Shown: positions 39,073-48,744, counted from the first letter of the stretch. The stretch: DNA of 64,000 nucleotides from Vibrio salilacus (GCF_002811245.1 NZ_NIVQ01000007.1:1-64000); one strand, 5' to 3'. Made by a program: numbers and translations. Notes: a model not told the origin generated them from the sequence alone.

Positions 39073-39411
39073 TTACTGAGCGTAGAAACTTCGGATAGGT
39101 TCTGGCTCGACGTAGTCAATCAATTCGCTTTGGCTTAGCTTATTGATTTGCTCTTCACGGCCAGAAACCACCAGCACTTGCTGTTTTTCGAGTGTTTCCA
39201 CCACCTCAAGTTGATGAAGGCGAAGAAGCTCTCTAGTTTGTTGTTCAGCCCCGGAATGATACTTGACAAAAAATCGACTCGGTTGCTGCTTAGCCTGTTC
39301 GGTTCGGTTGTCTATTGGCGGAAAAGCAGGATTATCTGCGTAGCTCCAAGCACCAATTCCGCTGCACAATAAAGCAACGCAACCAAGACTGGTGTAGATT
39401 CGCTTCTTCAT
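39073..39411 (-). CDS. Secreted stand-alone subtilase-propeptide-like (inhibitor I9) protein
   Basis: The 112-residue protein has a signal peptide (about 1-25, ending SYA) and then one small domain resembling a subtilase propeptide: RFFVKYHSG, QLEVVETLEKQQVLVVSG and ELIDYVEPEP. This parallels the protease's own propeptide next door (KYIVKFKQG ... VEYVEVDPP). It is encoded 9 bp after the subtilase gene on the same strand, so both are probably co-transcribed. It could be an inhibitor or an external folding helper, like the ORF2 chaperone next to the Aeromonas sobria serine protease gene. Confidence 0.7.
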   Translation of the reverse strand: MKKRIYTSLGCVALLCSGIGAWSYADNPAFPPIDNRTEQAKQQPSRFFVKYHSGAEQQTRELLRLHQLEVVETLEKQQVLVVSGREEQINKLSQSELIDYVEPEPIRSFYAQ

Positions 39412-39420
39412 CGCAACTCC

Positions 39421-41775
39421 TTATTGAAACGTCAGTGACCAGCTATTGAGGCGGCCGCTATCTTGGCGAACACTATCAACCGCTTTTAATCCCCACTCAC
39501 CTTGAGCTTCAAAGCCGCTGAAGTCAACTTGGTAACTGGTACGAATATCCGTTCCAGCACCACCTGTATTATCATGCAGCACCACCTCATCACCACTCGC
39601 TGATGTCAGCGTTACTTTTAGATCACCAATGTAGCTGTGCGTAATGTCCAGTTCAACCGTCACCACGCCAGCGTCGCCTGAACGATCAACGACGATCTTA
39701 CTGCTTACGCCTTCGGCATTATTGTCTGGAATGGCTAGCACATTAGTGTTGCTGTAGCTCGACGCTGGTTGAGCGTCTGTCTCTGAGCCGTTATGCGTCG
39801 CAACCAATGTCGCACCAGCGTAGGCTTCGTAACCATCAATCAGTACTTGGAACGTACCTTGTCCGGTCACATCTAAGGTACAAGTTTCTTGGTTGCCACT
39901 TTGCCATGAACGACAGTCGTAGCTGACCGTTGTAGGTTCGCCGTTAAAGCGTACGTACATATCAGCATCACCGCTGCCACCATTGAGATTGAAGGTTGCA
40001 CGGGTCGTATCGGCAGGAACGTCAAAGGTAAACAGCTGAGTGGAGTTTGCCTCGCCCGATAGTAATGCCGTTGCTACGCCATTTTTTAGTACATTGCCTT
40101 TGATTTCATCACCATTACAGCCTTTATCGAGATAGGCTTTCGCTGCATCAGCGTTAATCAGGCCATAACCAGTACGGTTGTCACGCCCTGGCACATCAAT
40201 ATCGGTCGCCGTTGCCGTTAACGCCTTACGGATTTGCTGGGCGCTACAAGTTGGGTGGTAACTCCAAACAAGGCCAGCCACTCCAGTCACATGCGGTGTC
40301 GCCATCGACGTGCCATTGTAATATTCGTAATCTTCTCCACTTGTGGTAGAGACGGTCACTTCTTGGCCCGCTTGAGCTGATAGCTCTTGACCAAATGCAC
40401 GATCAACCGTCACTGACACCATGCGATAGCGGTCGTTATCATCTAACACAAATGGGTTTTGTAACCCTGGAAGCGCTTGATTACTGTAGACAATCGCCGC
40501 TTTCGCCCCGGCATCGTGACACGCTTTTACCGGATCAATTTCCGGACGCACACCCGTTCTTTGGTTTTCAATACGCTCGGTTAAACACACCTTCTCTTTC
40601 ATATCGCCACAGTTGTAGCGACCTGATGAGATATCACACTCTGCTAAAGCGGCGGTGATGCTGCCCGCAACAGGTGCCGATGTGTAGGATTCTGATTGAA
40701 GGATCTTACGATTGTGCGGTACGACTCCGCGATCAAAACTGCTGATGCCATTAATGGTAATATCAGACAAAACCCCTTCGCCAACCGTCACCGTAGAGAG
40801 TACGGCGACACCAGGAGCGGCAATATCAACCTGATCGGTGGCTTGAGAAAACGCAGCATGATCACGATTAGTATCGACCGCAGCAACCGACATCACTGCG
40901 TCATAAGAGGCGGGATAACTGTGGGCGGTATTCCCCGAGTTACCGGCCGCCGCAATTAATAGCACACCTTGATCGTACAGCGACTGCAACGCGTTTTGTT
41001 CGGTGCGGCTTGATTGGCTACCACCGAGACTCATATTCACCACGTCTGCCTCGTTCTCAGCACAGGTTTGAATGGCTTTAACTAAGCTTGAAGAGTAGCC
41101 CCACCCCGATTCATTAAAGACTTTAACGATATGAAGGTTAACATTTTGGTTGGGCATCACCCCTTTAATACCTTCGCTGTTCGCAATCGCCGCGATGGTA
41201 CCGGCCACATGAGTCCCGTGAGCGTTATTGTTGCCAGGCGAACTCCATGACCCTGTACCACTGTCATTGGTTCCGTCAACGCGGTTGCCGCTTAAATCGT
41301 TATGGCTCAGATCATACCCCGAGTCGATGATACATACCGTGCGATTGCCTGCATTGGCATCATCAAGCAACTGGGCATTAACGGCATTAAAGCCCCATGG
41401 CGTAGTTTCACTGAGCAGGAAGCGCGGGGGATCGACCTCGACATACTCTACTTGGCTGTTACTGCGTAACGATGAGAGCTGTTGGTCATCCATCTCAACA
41501 CTATAAATCGGTTTAGCGCCGAGCTTTTCAATCTTACGTGCTTTTACCTGTTCAAGTACCGACGCGCTCACTTCGCTCGTAGTCATGACAGGCTCTCCCG
41601 ATCGGGAAAATGGCGCGGGTGTACCTTGTTTAAATTTAACGATGTATTTGGTCGGTAAGTCTGCTTCATTAAAGCCCAAACCGGGTTCGGCATTGACGAT
41701 GGAAATGCCGCCCATAGCCACTGTGATCATTGAGAGGGTAAACAACCCCTTGGTTTTACTAATCATGTTGTGCAT
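39421..41775 (-). CDS. Secreted S8 subtilisin-like serine protease with PA, PPC and P domains
   Basis: The 784-residue protease has a signal peptide (about 1-29), an I9 propeptide (about 41-117), and a subtilisin domain with triad D151 (IIDSGYD), H189 (AHGTHVAG) and S490 (GTSMATPH) and oxyanion N279 (AAAGNSG). A protease-associated insert (about 365-475, with a cysteine set) lies between the oxyanion Asn and the Ser. The C-terminus has a PPC domain (about 565-660, with GDADMYVRF) and a proprotein-convertase P domain (about 672-784, with HSYIGDLKVTL and DSGRLNSWSL). Secretion through the type II pathway is likely. ATGs at 41775 and 41766 are both possible. Confidence 0.92.
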   Translation of the reverse strand: MHNMISKTKGLFTLSMITVAMGGISIVNAEPGLGFNEADLPTKYIVKFKQGTPAPFSRSGEPVMTTSEVSASVLEQVKARKIEKLGAKPIYSVEMDDQQLSSLRSNSQVEYVEVDPPRFLLSETTPWGFNAVNAQLLDDANAGNRTVCIIDSGYDLSHNDLSGNRVDGTNDSGTGSWSSPGNNNAHGTHVAGTIAAIANSEGIKGVMPNQNVNLHIVKVFNESGWGYSSSLVKAIQTCAENEADVVNMSLGGSQSSRTEQNALQSLYDQGVLLIAAAGNSGNTAHSYPASYDAVMSVAAVDTNRDHAAFSQATDQVDIAAPGVAVLSTVTVGEGVLSDITINGISSFDRGVVPHNRKILQSESYTSAPVAGSITAALAECDISSGRYNCGDMKEKVCLTERIENQRTGVRPEIDPVKACHDAGAKAAIVYSNQALPGLQNPFVLDDNDRYRMVSVTVDRAFGQELSAQAGQEVTVSTTSGEDYEYYNGTSMATPHVTGVAGLVWSYHPTCSAQQIRKALTATATDIDVPGRDNRTGYGLINADAAKAYLDKGCNGDEIKGNVLKNGVATALLSGEANSTQLFTFDVPADTTRATFNLNGGSGDADMYVRFNGEPTTVSYDCRSWQSGNQETCTLDVTGQGTFQVLIDGYEAYAGATLVATHNGSETDAQPASSYSNTNVLAIPDNNAEGVSSKIVVDRSGDAGVVTVELDITHSYIGDLKVTLTSASGDEVVLHDNTGGAGTDIRTSYQVDFSGFEAQGEWGLKAVDSVRQDSGRLNSWSLTFQ

Positions 41776-42186
41776 CTGCTCTATTCCTTATGGAGCTAAT
41801 TCTTATTGGTTTTACGCTTGGTCTCATCGTGTTGTACAACTTGACTCAAGTGGACTAGCTATAAGGCATGAATAGAACATAACCAAAATGCAACTAGAGT
41901 AAATATCCTAATTTTTAGCAAAACATCACCAATCCTACTAAAAAAGTGAACTCTCAATAGTGATAATAAATAAACCTTTAGAAGCAATTACTTATTTAGT
42001 AAATAAAGGTATTAAAGGTATTAAAGGTAACCTTATAGCAGTCTTTAAACAAAGGCACATGTAAACAGTGATGTATGGCTAAGGATGGCGAAAAGTTGTT
42101 GCAATTTGGTTAAATGGAGTGAAAACTCTAGCACTAAGCCATGGTTGACCGCCTAGGTTCCTTACCTCCAACCGAAGGAGTCTGTT
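41776..42186. other. Intergenic region between the protease and plsC
   Basis: No gene is seen. It holds the divergent promoters and a short triplicate of the 9-bp unit ATTAAAGGT at about 42002-42028. Confidence 0.5.
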
Positions 42187-42945
42187 TTGCTCGCTTTATT
42201 ACGCCTATTATTGGCTGGGATCTTCATTATTATTACCACGCTATTTGCTAGCGTTTATTGCTTATTTAGCCCACGCAACCCAAAACACGTTTACTTTTTT
42301 TGTCGCTGGTTTAATCAATTACATAAGTTGGTTGGCATTAAGCTTATCCAGCGAGGCTTACACAACGCCCCAACGCCGGAAAATAGTGTCTATATTTCTA
42401 ACCACCAGAGTGTTTACGACTTTGTCACGGATCCAGGTATGCTCAGACCACGCACGGTCACTTTAGGTAAGAAAGAGTTAATTTGGGTGCCATTTTTTGG
42501 CTTTTTGTATTGGATTACTGGCAATATCATGATTGACCGTCAAGATAAATCCAAAGCGCGCGATACCATCAAACAGGTCGCTGACGCGATTCATCAGCGC
42601 AATTTATCAGTTTGGGCTTATCCAGAAGGCACTCGCAGTAAAGGGCGTGGTTTACTGCCTTTTAAGACGGGGGCATTTCGTATGGCGATTGAAGCGGGTG
42701 TGCCAATAACGCCAATGGTGGTCAGCAGTACCCACAATAAGTTCGATCTTAACCGCAGCAATAACGGCATCGTCATTACTGAAATGCTTGAACCGATTGA
42801 TGTCTCAAATTTTAAGCTGAGTGATGCCAGAGCGCTGGCCGAACACTGTCACACTTTAATGACTAAAAAAATTGCCCAGCTTGACGCCGAAGTCGCCGAG
42901 CTCGAGCAGCAAAATGACACAACTCAAATAGCGACAGGTCAATAA
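42187..42945 (+). CDS. plsC: 1-acyl-sn-glycerol-3-phosphate acyltransferase
   Basis: PlsC acylates lysophosphatidic acid to phosphatidic acid at the inner membrane. The 252-residue protein has an N-terminal hydrophobic helix (about 1-25), the catalytic HX4D as NHQSVYDF (about 72-79), and YPEGTRSKG (about 148-156). It starts with TTG at 42187, supported by AAGGAG at 42175-42180; no ATG fits. The C-terminus ends in a polar Glu/Gln-rich segment. Vibrios often carry more than one PlsC paralogue. Confidence 0.88.
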   Translation: MLALLRLLLAGIFIIITTLFASVYCLFSPRNPKHVYFFCRWFNQLHKLVGIKLIQRGLHNAPTPENSVYISNHQSVYDFVTDPGMLRPRTVTLGKKELIWVPFFGFLYWITGNIMIDRQDKSKARDTIKQVADAIHQRNLSVWAYPEGTRSKGRGLLPFKTGAFRMAIEAGVPITPMVVSSTHNKFDLNRSNNGIVITEMLEPIDVSNFKLSDARALAEHCHTLMTKKIAQLDAEVAELEQQNDTTQIATGQ

Positions 42946-42950
42946 TCAAC

Positions 42951-42984
42951 AACGCGGTATCTACATTAATGCTAATACCGCGTT
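42951..42984. terminator. Hairpin between plsC and the MBL-fold gene
   Basis: AACGCGGTAT (42951-42960) and ATACCGCGTT (42975-42984) form a perfect 10-bp stem between convergent genes; the T tail is weak. Confidence 0.6.
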
Positions 42985-42993
42985 AATTTACTG

Positions 42994-43851
42994 TTACCAA
43001 TTTACCTCTTTCATATGAACTTGCGCTCCAAGCTCTAAGTTAAAATTGGCAGTGAGGTTGGGGTAGTGCTGCGCCATAGCATCCATGACTTGCTGACTGT
43101 TTGCACTGCGCTTTTCAGCGGCAACAAAACGTTCAATCCAAGTGTGGGTAAAAGCAATGCTACTGGCGTCTAGCTTACCGCCTTGTTGCATGTGGCCAGG
43201 CACGACAAACTTGGGCTTAAGCGCTTGCATCTCTTCAAGCTGAGCTAACCATGCATTGACCTCTTGATCCGATTGCGTATCGGCCATCCATACGTGCATG
43301 CCTTCAACGATCCCAACGTTACCCAAAATCGCCTTTTCACTCGGTACCCATAAATATGGACGATGTGCGAGCACCCCTTGTGTACCACGGATCTCAATTT
43401 TCACACCATCAATAGTCAGTTGATTGCTATCAACAAGTTTGGGTAACTGTGGATTACTCGGTGCATTGAACCCCATTTTTGGCCCCCAAAACGAGACTTT
43501 TCTTTCTAATTTTTTCGCGATCGCCTCTCGCACTGCCGCGGTAGTCACTACGCTTGCTTGTGGAAACAGCTTAAGCAACTCAGAAGCACCAAAATAGTAG
43601 TCAGGATCAGCTTGGCTAATGAAAATTGTTTTCAACGGTTTACCGGCATCAAGTACTTTCGCTGCAATACGTAGTGCGTCTGCACGAGTAAAACCTGTAT
43701 CGATCAACAAGCTTTGTGTCTCGCCGATGACTAAGGTTGAAGTGACATTAAAACTGTTGTGGTCGGCGTTATATACATCAAAAGTCAGTTCGGTATCAGC
43801 GACCGCTGCGCTGGTGGTCATTAGTAGTGCAAGTGTGGTTAAGGCTTTCAT
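42994..43851 (-). CDS. Secreted MBL-fold protein with a degenerate metal site
   Basis: From MKALTTLALL the protein has 285 residues, with a signal peptide (about 1-19). The fold marks of metallo-beta-lactamase-like proteins are present (SLLIDTGFTRADA, IFISQADPDYYFGA, VVPGHM). The zinc motif HxHxDH is changed to QADPDY, so only the Asp remains; the later His of PGHM is kept. The protein may bind no zinc, or may bind it differently. GGAG lies upstream of the start at 43851. It is divergent from a LysR gene that may regulate it. Confidence 0.8.
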   Translation of the reverse strand: MKALTTLALLMTTSAAVADTELTFDVYNADHNSFNVTSTLVIGETQSLLIDTGFTRADALRIAAKVLDAGKPLKTIFISQADPDYYFGASELLKLFPQASVVTTAAVREAIAKKLERKVSFWGPKMGFNAPSNPQLPKLVDSNQLTIDGVKIEIRGTQGVLAHRPYLWVPSEKAILGNVGIVEGMHVWMADTQSDQEVNAWLAQLEEMQALKPKFVVPGHMQQGGKLDASSIAFTHTWIERFVAAEKRSANSQQVMDAMAQHYPNLTANFNLELGAQVHMKEVNW

Positions 43852-43962
43852 CGTTAGCTCCAAATTGGTTAGTTTGTTTTGTCGCTAAAGATAGTAATGC
43901 CTAGTTTTATTTCTAAATAGAGCCTATTATTTGCATTATTATTTCTTAAAACGTGCAGATAG

Positions 43963-44844
43963 ATGGATAGACTCACCGCCGTACAAGTGCTTCTCGACGT
44001 TGCACAGACACAAAGCTTTACTGCCACTTCCGATCGTTTAGCGATGTCTCGACCTATGGTGACTCGCCATGTCGAAGCGGTCGAAAACTGGCTTGGTGCA
44101 CGACTGCTTCAGCGCACCACGCGTAAAGTCTCCTTAACCAGCGCTGGCGAACAAGTACTGCCAGACTTGCAGCGCTGGGTTGAGCAAGCCAGTCAGTTGG
44201 AAGAACAACTAATGCCCAGCCAGGCACTGCGCGGTTTAGTGCGAATTTCTGTGAGTATGTCGTTTGGCTTTTCAATGTTGATGCCTGCACTGCAAGCATT
44301 CCGACAACAGTACCCCGGAATAAAAATTGATGTTGACGCTCAAGATCGTACGGTCGATATGGTCAGTGAACGGGTCGATTTAGCCATTCGTACCACCAAT
44401 ACGCCAAACGCGAACTTGATTGGTCGCGAGTTTGCTTTGTGTCACTCAAAATTAGTCGCCTCACCCGCCTACTTAACCCAGTTTCCAGTGATTGCGAAAC
44501 CCCAAGATTTGGTCACACATGCGTGTTTAGGCTATAAAAATTTTGGCCGCCATATCTGGCATTTTCGTCGAGGCGAACAACAGCAAGAAGTCGAAGTGAG
44601 TTGTGATATTACGGCCAACGAAGCCACCGTTTTGTTGCATGGCTCTATGGCGGGATTAGGCATTTCAATGCAACCTGATTATCTGACTGACGAAAAGATA
44701 GCCAATGGCGAGTTAGTGTGGGTATTACCCGAATGGCAGTTAACCACGTTAAAAATGTACTTACTCTATCCGTCAAGAAAACACGTTTCTCATCCAGTAA
44801 GAGCCTTAATCGACTTTCTATTACAATACTTTAAGAACCATTAA
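43963..44844 (+). CDS. LysR family transcriptional regulator
   Basis: The 293-residue protein has an N-terminal winged helix-turn-helix (about 3-62: MDRLTAVQVLLDVAQTQSFT, ARLLQRTTRKVSLT) and the periplasmic-binding-like effector domain (about 90-290; YPGIKIDVDAQDRTVD, DLAIRTTN, and VWVLPEWQL near the end). It belongs to the CrgA/AaeR-like group. It is divergent from the MBL-fold gene with a 111-bp gap, the usual arrangement for a LysR regulator and its target. Confidence 0.9.
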   Translation: MDRLTAVQVLLDVAQTQSFTATSDRLAMSRPMVTRHVEAVENWLGARLLQRTTRKVSLTSAGEQVLPDLQRWVEQASQLEEQLMPSQALRGLVRISVSMSFGFSMLMPALQAFRQQYPGIKIDVDAQDRTVDMVSERVDLAIRTTNTPNANLIGREFALCHSKLVASPAYLTQFPVIAKPQDLVTHACLGYKNFGRHIWHFRRGEQQQEVEVSCDITANEATVLLHGSMAGLGISMQPDYLTDEKIANGELVWVLPEWQLTTLKMYLLYPSRKHVSHPVRALIDFLLQYFKNH

Positions 44845-44900
44845 GAATCGCATCTGATTATGTTAGGCTAGTTTTCTGCCGTAAAAAATGGAACCATGTT

Positions 44901-46433
44901 ATGGACAACATCACGACGAGGCTTTCGCTTAGAACGATTGAAAAAGCGGACTACCCTGAAATCGCCCAACTAATGAATTTGGTTTTTCCCGATGTCGGCG
45001 GAGCTTGGCCGCGCAGTACCATTATGGATCTGATCCGTCAGTTTCCTGATGGCCAAATCTGTATTGAAGATAATGGTAAAATCATTGGGGCGGCTCTGAC
45101 GATCAAAGTTGATTACAACCGTTTCTCGCTGCCACACGTCTACACTGACATCATCAATGCAAACAACGTCATTCAGAATAATCCTAAAGGCGATGCCATG
45201 TATGGATTGGATGTATTTGTCCACCCAGACTATCGTGGCTTACGCTTAGGTCGTCGCTTATATGATGCACGCAAAGAACTGTGTCGCAGCAAAAACTTTA
45301 AAGCCATTTTAACTGGCGGACGGATTCCAAACTATCAAGAGCATGCCGATGAGCTCTCGGTGACTGAGTACATTGATAAAATTAAACGTCGTGAATTACA
45401 CGACCCTATTTTGTCCTTCCAGCTCGCCAACGATTTTGACGTTAAGCGTTTGATGAGAAACTATTTGCCAGAAGACGATGCATCACAAGGCTACGCGACC
45501 TTGCTTGAGTGGGATAACTTCTTTTACGAGGAAGATATTCACTCAGTGCACGACATTGAAAAAACCTTAGTTCGCATTGGTGTGGTGCAATGGCAGATGC
45601 GTGCGATGCGCGATCTCGATGACTTGATGGATCAAGCCGAGTTTTTTGTCTCATCGCTGTCTAACTACAAAGCGGATTTCGCTCTGTTCCCTGAGTTTTT
45701 TAACGCGCCACTAATGGGCCTGCAAGAGGGGCAAAACTCGGTTGAAGCGATTCGCTTTCTCGCCAGCTTCAGTGAAGATATTAAACATCGATTTTCACAA
45801 ATGGCGGTGACCTACAACATCAACATCATCGCTGGCAGCGTGCCGGTATTGGAAGACGAAAAACTGTACAACGTCTCTTACCTGCTTCAGCGTGATGGCC
45901 ATATTGAAGCGCAGTACAAGGTCCACATCACCCCGCATGAAGAGAAAGATTGGGTGATCGATGGCGGCGATGAGGTCAAAGTATTTGAAACCGATGCAGG
46001 TCGTATCGGCATATTGATCTGTTATGACAGTGAGTTCCCAGAGCTGGGTCGGATGATGGCAGAGCAAGGGGTACAAATTATCTTTGTGCCGTTTTGGACC
46101 GACACTAAAAACGGTTATCAACGAGTACGAATTTGCTCACAGGCGCGAGCGATTGAAAACGAATGTTATGTCGCTATCGGCGGCAGTGTCGGCAACCTGC
46201 CACGGGTCGATAACGTCGATATTCAGTATGCTCAATCGGCCGTCTTTTCGCCATCGGACATCTACTTCCCACACGATGCGACCTTAACCGAGGCCAGCGC
46301 CAATACTGAAATGATCATCTTTGCCGATGTTGATCTGACCAAACTTAAGCAGCTCAACACTGAGGGCTCGGTGACTAACCTTAAACACCGTCGTCACGAT
46401 ATTTACGGCTCGTTCATTACCCCTAATGAATAA
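44901..46433 (+). CDS. GNAT acetyltransferase-nitrilase fusion protein
   Basis: The 510-residue protein joins two enzymes. Residues about 5-205 are a GNAT N-acetyltransferase (DVFVHPDYRGLRLGRRLYDAR carries the acetyl-CoA loop). Residues about 225-505 are a carbon-nitrogen hydrolase with the triad Glu in ALFPEFF, Lys in AQYKVHITPHE and Cys in LICYDSEFPE. The pairing in one chain suggests that an amide is both formed and cleaved, or that one domain senses. Substrate unknown. It is monocistronic with a terminator. Confidence 0.88.
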   Translation: MDNITTRLSLRTIEKADYPEIAQLMNLVFPDVGGAWPRSTIMDLIRQFPDGQICIEDNGKIIGAALTIKVDYNRFSLPHVYTDIINANNVIQNNPKGDAMYGLDVFVHPDYRGLRLGRRLYDARKELCRSKNFKAILTGGRIPNYQEHADELSVTEYIDKIKRRELHDPILSFQLANDFDVKRLMRNYLPEDDASQGYATLLEWDNFFYEEDIHSVHDIEKTLVRIGVVQWQMRAMRDLDDLMDQAEFFVSSLSNYKADFALFPEFFNAPLMGLQEGQNSVEAIRFLASFSEDIKHRFSQMAVTYNINIIAGSVPVLEDEKLYNVSYLLQRDGHIEAQYKVHITPHEEKDWVIDGGDEVKVFETDAGRIGILICYDSEFPELGRMMAEQGVQIIFVPFWTDTKNGYQRVRICSQARAIENECYVAIGGSVGNLPRVDNVDIQYAQSAVFSPSDIYFPHDATLTEASANTEMIIFADVDLTKLKQLNTEGSVTNLKHRRHDIYGSFITPNE

Positions 46434-46442
46434 AAAGTAAAA

Positions 46443-46472
46443 AAAACGGCGCGGGAAAACCTGCGTCGTTTT
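46443..46472. terminator. Bidirectional terminator between the fusion gene and metY
   Basis: A 13-bp stem with two G-T pairs (46443-46455 with 46460-46472) and an AAAA loop, A run on the left and T run on the right. Confidence 0.85.
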
Positions 46473-46487
46473 CGTTTGAAGCTTTAT

Positions 46488-47756
46488 TTAAGCATTTAGA
46501 GCTTGCTCTAAATCAGCCAAAATATCGTCGATATGTTCAATACCGACAGACAGACGGATCATCTCTGGTGCAACCCCTGCTTGTTTCTGCTCTTGCTCGC
46601 TGAGTTGTCGGTGCGTGGTTGAGGCTGGGTGACACGCTAACGACTTGGCATCACCAATGTTCACTAGGCGCTTGAAGATTTGCAGCGCATCGTAAAAGCG
46701 CACCCCTGCCTCATAACCATCTTTCAAACCAAAGGATAAAATCGCTGAAGGTTTACCACCCATGTACTTTTGCGCGAGCGGATAGTATTGAGATTCAGGC
46801 AAACCCGCGTAGCTGACCCAACTCACTTTATCGTGCTGCTCAAGATATTCGGCGACTTTGAGGGCATTCTCGGTATGGCGCTCCATTCGTAGTGACAACG
46901 TTTCCAACCCTTGTAACAACATAAACGCATTCATCGGTGATAATGCCGCGCCAGTATTACGCAGCGGAACGGTTCGAGCACGACCAATAAACGCCGCATC
47001 ACCAAACGCTTCACTATATACCACACCATGATAAGACGGCTCTGGTTGATTGAAGACTGGGAATCGATCTTTGTGCTGCGCCCATGGGAATCGACCAGAA
47101 TCAATGATCACCCCCCCAAGCGTCGTGCCATGGCCGCCGACATATTTAGTCAAAGAGTGCACCACAATATCAGCGCCAAATTCAATCGGCTTGCACAGCA
47201 CTGGGGTCGCAACAGTATTATCGACAATAACTGGCACCCCTTGTTGATGGGCTAACTCGGCGATACGCTCAAGGTCAATGATGTTCCCTGCAGGGTTACC
47301 AATGCTCTCGCAATAGACTGCTTTGGTGTTCTCATCGATAAGTTCAGCCAAACTCTCTGGTTTATCGTCTTTGGCAAACTTCACGTTGATACCTTGGTTT
47401 GGCAACATATGAGCAAACAAGGTATAAGTACCACCATATAGCTGCGGCGTAGAAACAATATTGTCGCCAGCTTGAGCCAAGGTCAAAATCGCATAGTTGA
47501 TTGCCGCGCTGCCAGCACTCACTACCAAACCAGCAATGCCCCCTTCAAGGGCCGCCATGCGTTTTTCTAGCACATCGTTGGTCGGGTTCATGATACGGGT
47601 ATAGATATTACCAGGGACTTCTAAATTGAATAAGTCTGCACCGTGTTGGGCGCTATCAAATTCATACGCCACCGTTTGGTAAATCGGCGTAGCAACTGAT
47701 TTGGTGGTTGGGTCGGTTTGATAACCAAAATGAATGGATAAGGTTTCGTCTTTCAT
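46488..47756 (-). CDS. metY: O-acetylhomoserine sulfhydrylase (aminocarboxypropyltransferase)
   Basis: This PLP enzyme makes homocysteine from O-acetylhomoserine and sulfide. The 422-residue protein has the Cys/Met-metabolism signatures: MAALEGGIAGLVVSAGSAAI, QLYGGTYTLF, VDNTVATPVLCKP, and the PLP-binding lysine in VVHSLTKYVGGHG. Length and the HPASTTHRQL region match MetY rather than MetB/MetC. It stands alone; the 256 bp upstream hold its promoter region and no clear MetJ box. Confidence 0.92.
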   Translation of the reverse strand: MKDETLSIHFGYQTDPTTKSVATPIYQTVAYEFDSAQHGADLFNLEVPGNIYTRIMNPTNDVLEKRMAALEGGIAGLVVSAGSAAINYAILTLAQAGDNIVSTPQLYGGTYTLFAHMLPNQGINVKFAKDDKPESLAELIDENTKAVYCESIGNPAGNIIDLERIAELAHQQGVPVIVDNTVATPVLCKPIEFGADIVVHSLTKYVGGHGTTLGGVIIDSGRFPWAQHKDRFPVFNQPEPSYHGVVYSEAFGDAAFIGRARTVPLRNTGAALSPMNAFMLLQGLETLSLRMERHTENALKVAEYLEQHDKVSWVSYAGLPESQYYPLAQKYMGGKPSAILSFGLKDGYEAGVRFYDALQIFKRLVNIGDAKSLACHPASTTHRQLSEQEQKQAGVAPEMIRLSVGIEHIDDILADLEQALNA

Positions 47757-48012
47757 CGTCCTTCCTTGGGTAAATAGTGTTTTCTGTCTGTTACTGTGAT
47801 ATCAGCATTTATCGACGATTTGTTGAACAGAGGTGCAAATATGTGGGTTATTTCACACTGATTTGGGTCATCTTGTTATGCCAGCGATAACAGCAACGGC
47901 GGAGCAAAACTTGCTCACAATCAAGACAAAGGCAACAAACCAGCTGATTAGACCATTTAGACCCGATCCTTGTTGTATACTTCGCCGCAGTTATAGCTAC
48001 ATGAATATAAGT

Positions 48013-48738
48013 ATGTTTCTGACACCGTATTTTTCACACGATAACCACCAATTTCAGTTTACGCGCCAGCAAGCAAGTCACTTTGCTAAAAAGGTTGCGG
48101 AAGACTTTAACCCTATCCATGACGAAGACAGTAAACGCTTCTGCGTGCCTGGCGATCTTCTGTTTGCCGTTTTGCTGAGCAAAGAAGGCATTAGCCAAAA
48201 GATGCGTTTTGACTTCTCTGGTATGGTCAGTGAGGGGATCTCGTTGTCGATTGACAACAAGTGTGACAAAGAGAGTGCGGTTGTCGATCATAATGGCAAA
48301 GAGTACCTCCACATGTCCCGTCAAGGTGACGTAAGCCATAACCCTGAGTTTATTCAGCACGTGGTCACCAACTATGTGCAGTTTTCCGGCATGAACTTTC
48401 CACACATCATGGTACCACTGATGGAACAGCAGCAGATGATGATCAACTGCCAACGCCCATTAGTGATCTATGAAAGCATGGAAATCGAATTTACTCGTCT
48501 TGACCTTACTCAGCCAGAAGTTGAGTTTGCGAATGCCACCTTCGATGTGGAAGGGAAACGTGGCTTAGTAACGCTTAACTTTACGTTTAAAGAGAACGGT
48601 CAAGTGGTTGGTAAAGGCCTCAAACGCATGGTAGCAAGTGGCTTAAAACCTTACGATCAAGAGGCCGTAGACGACTTAGTTGAACGCTTCAACCAACGCA
48701 AAGAAGCGTTTTGGGCCGAGTTCGCCAACGCTGCCTAA
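48013..48738 (+). CDS. DUF3581 family protein
   Basis: The 241-residue protein starts MFLTPYFSHDNHQFQFTRQQA and has NPIHDEDSKRFCVPGDLLFAVLL, which looks like a hotdog-fold dehydratase (NPIHxD), and a C-terminal half with a second hotdog-like region. This matches DUF3581, found in marine gammaproteobacteria. No function is established; a role on acyl thioesters is an inference. ATG 48001 and longer upstream starts are open, but 48013 fits the family. Confidence 0.8.
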   Translation: MFLTPYFSHDNHQFQFTRQQASHFAKKVAEDFNPIHDEDSKRFCVPGDLLFAVLLSKEGISQKMRFDFSGMVSEGISLSIDNKCDKESAVVDHNGKEYLHMSRQGDVSHNPEFIQHVVTNYVQFSGMNFPHIMVPLMEQQQMMINCQRPLVIYESMEIEFTRLDLTQPEVEFANATFDVEGKRGLVTLNFTFKENGQVVGKGLKRMVASGLKPYDQEAVDDLVERFNQRKEAFWAEFANAA

Positions 48739-48744
48739 AATGCC

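Noticed and set aside
40395..40658. Open frames antisense to the subtilase gene
   Set aside because: They are opposite a complete protease with all catalytic motifs and have no independent support.
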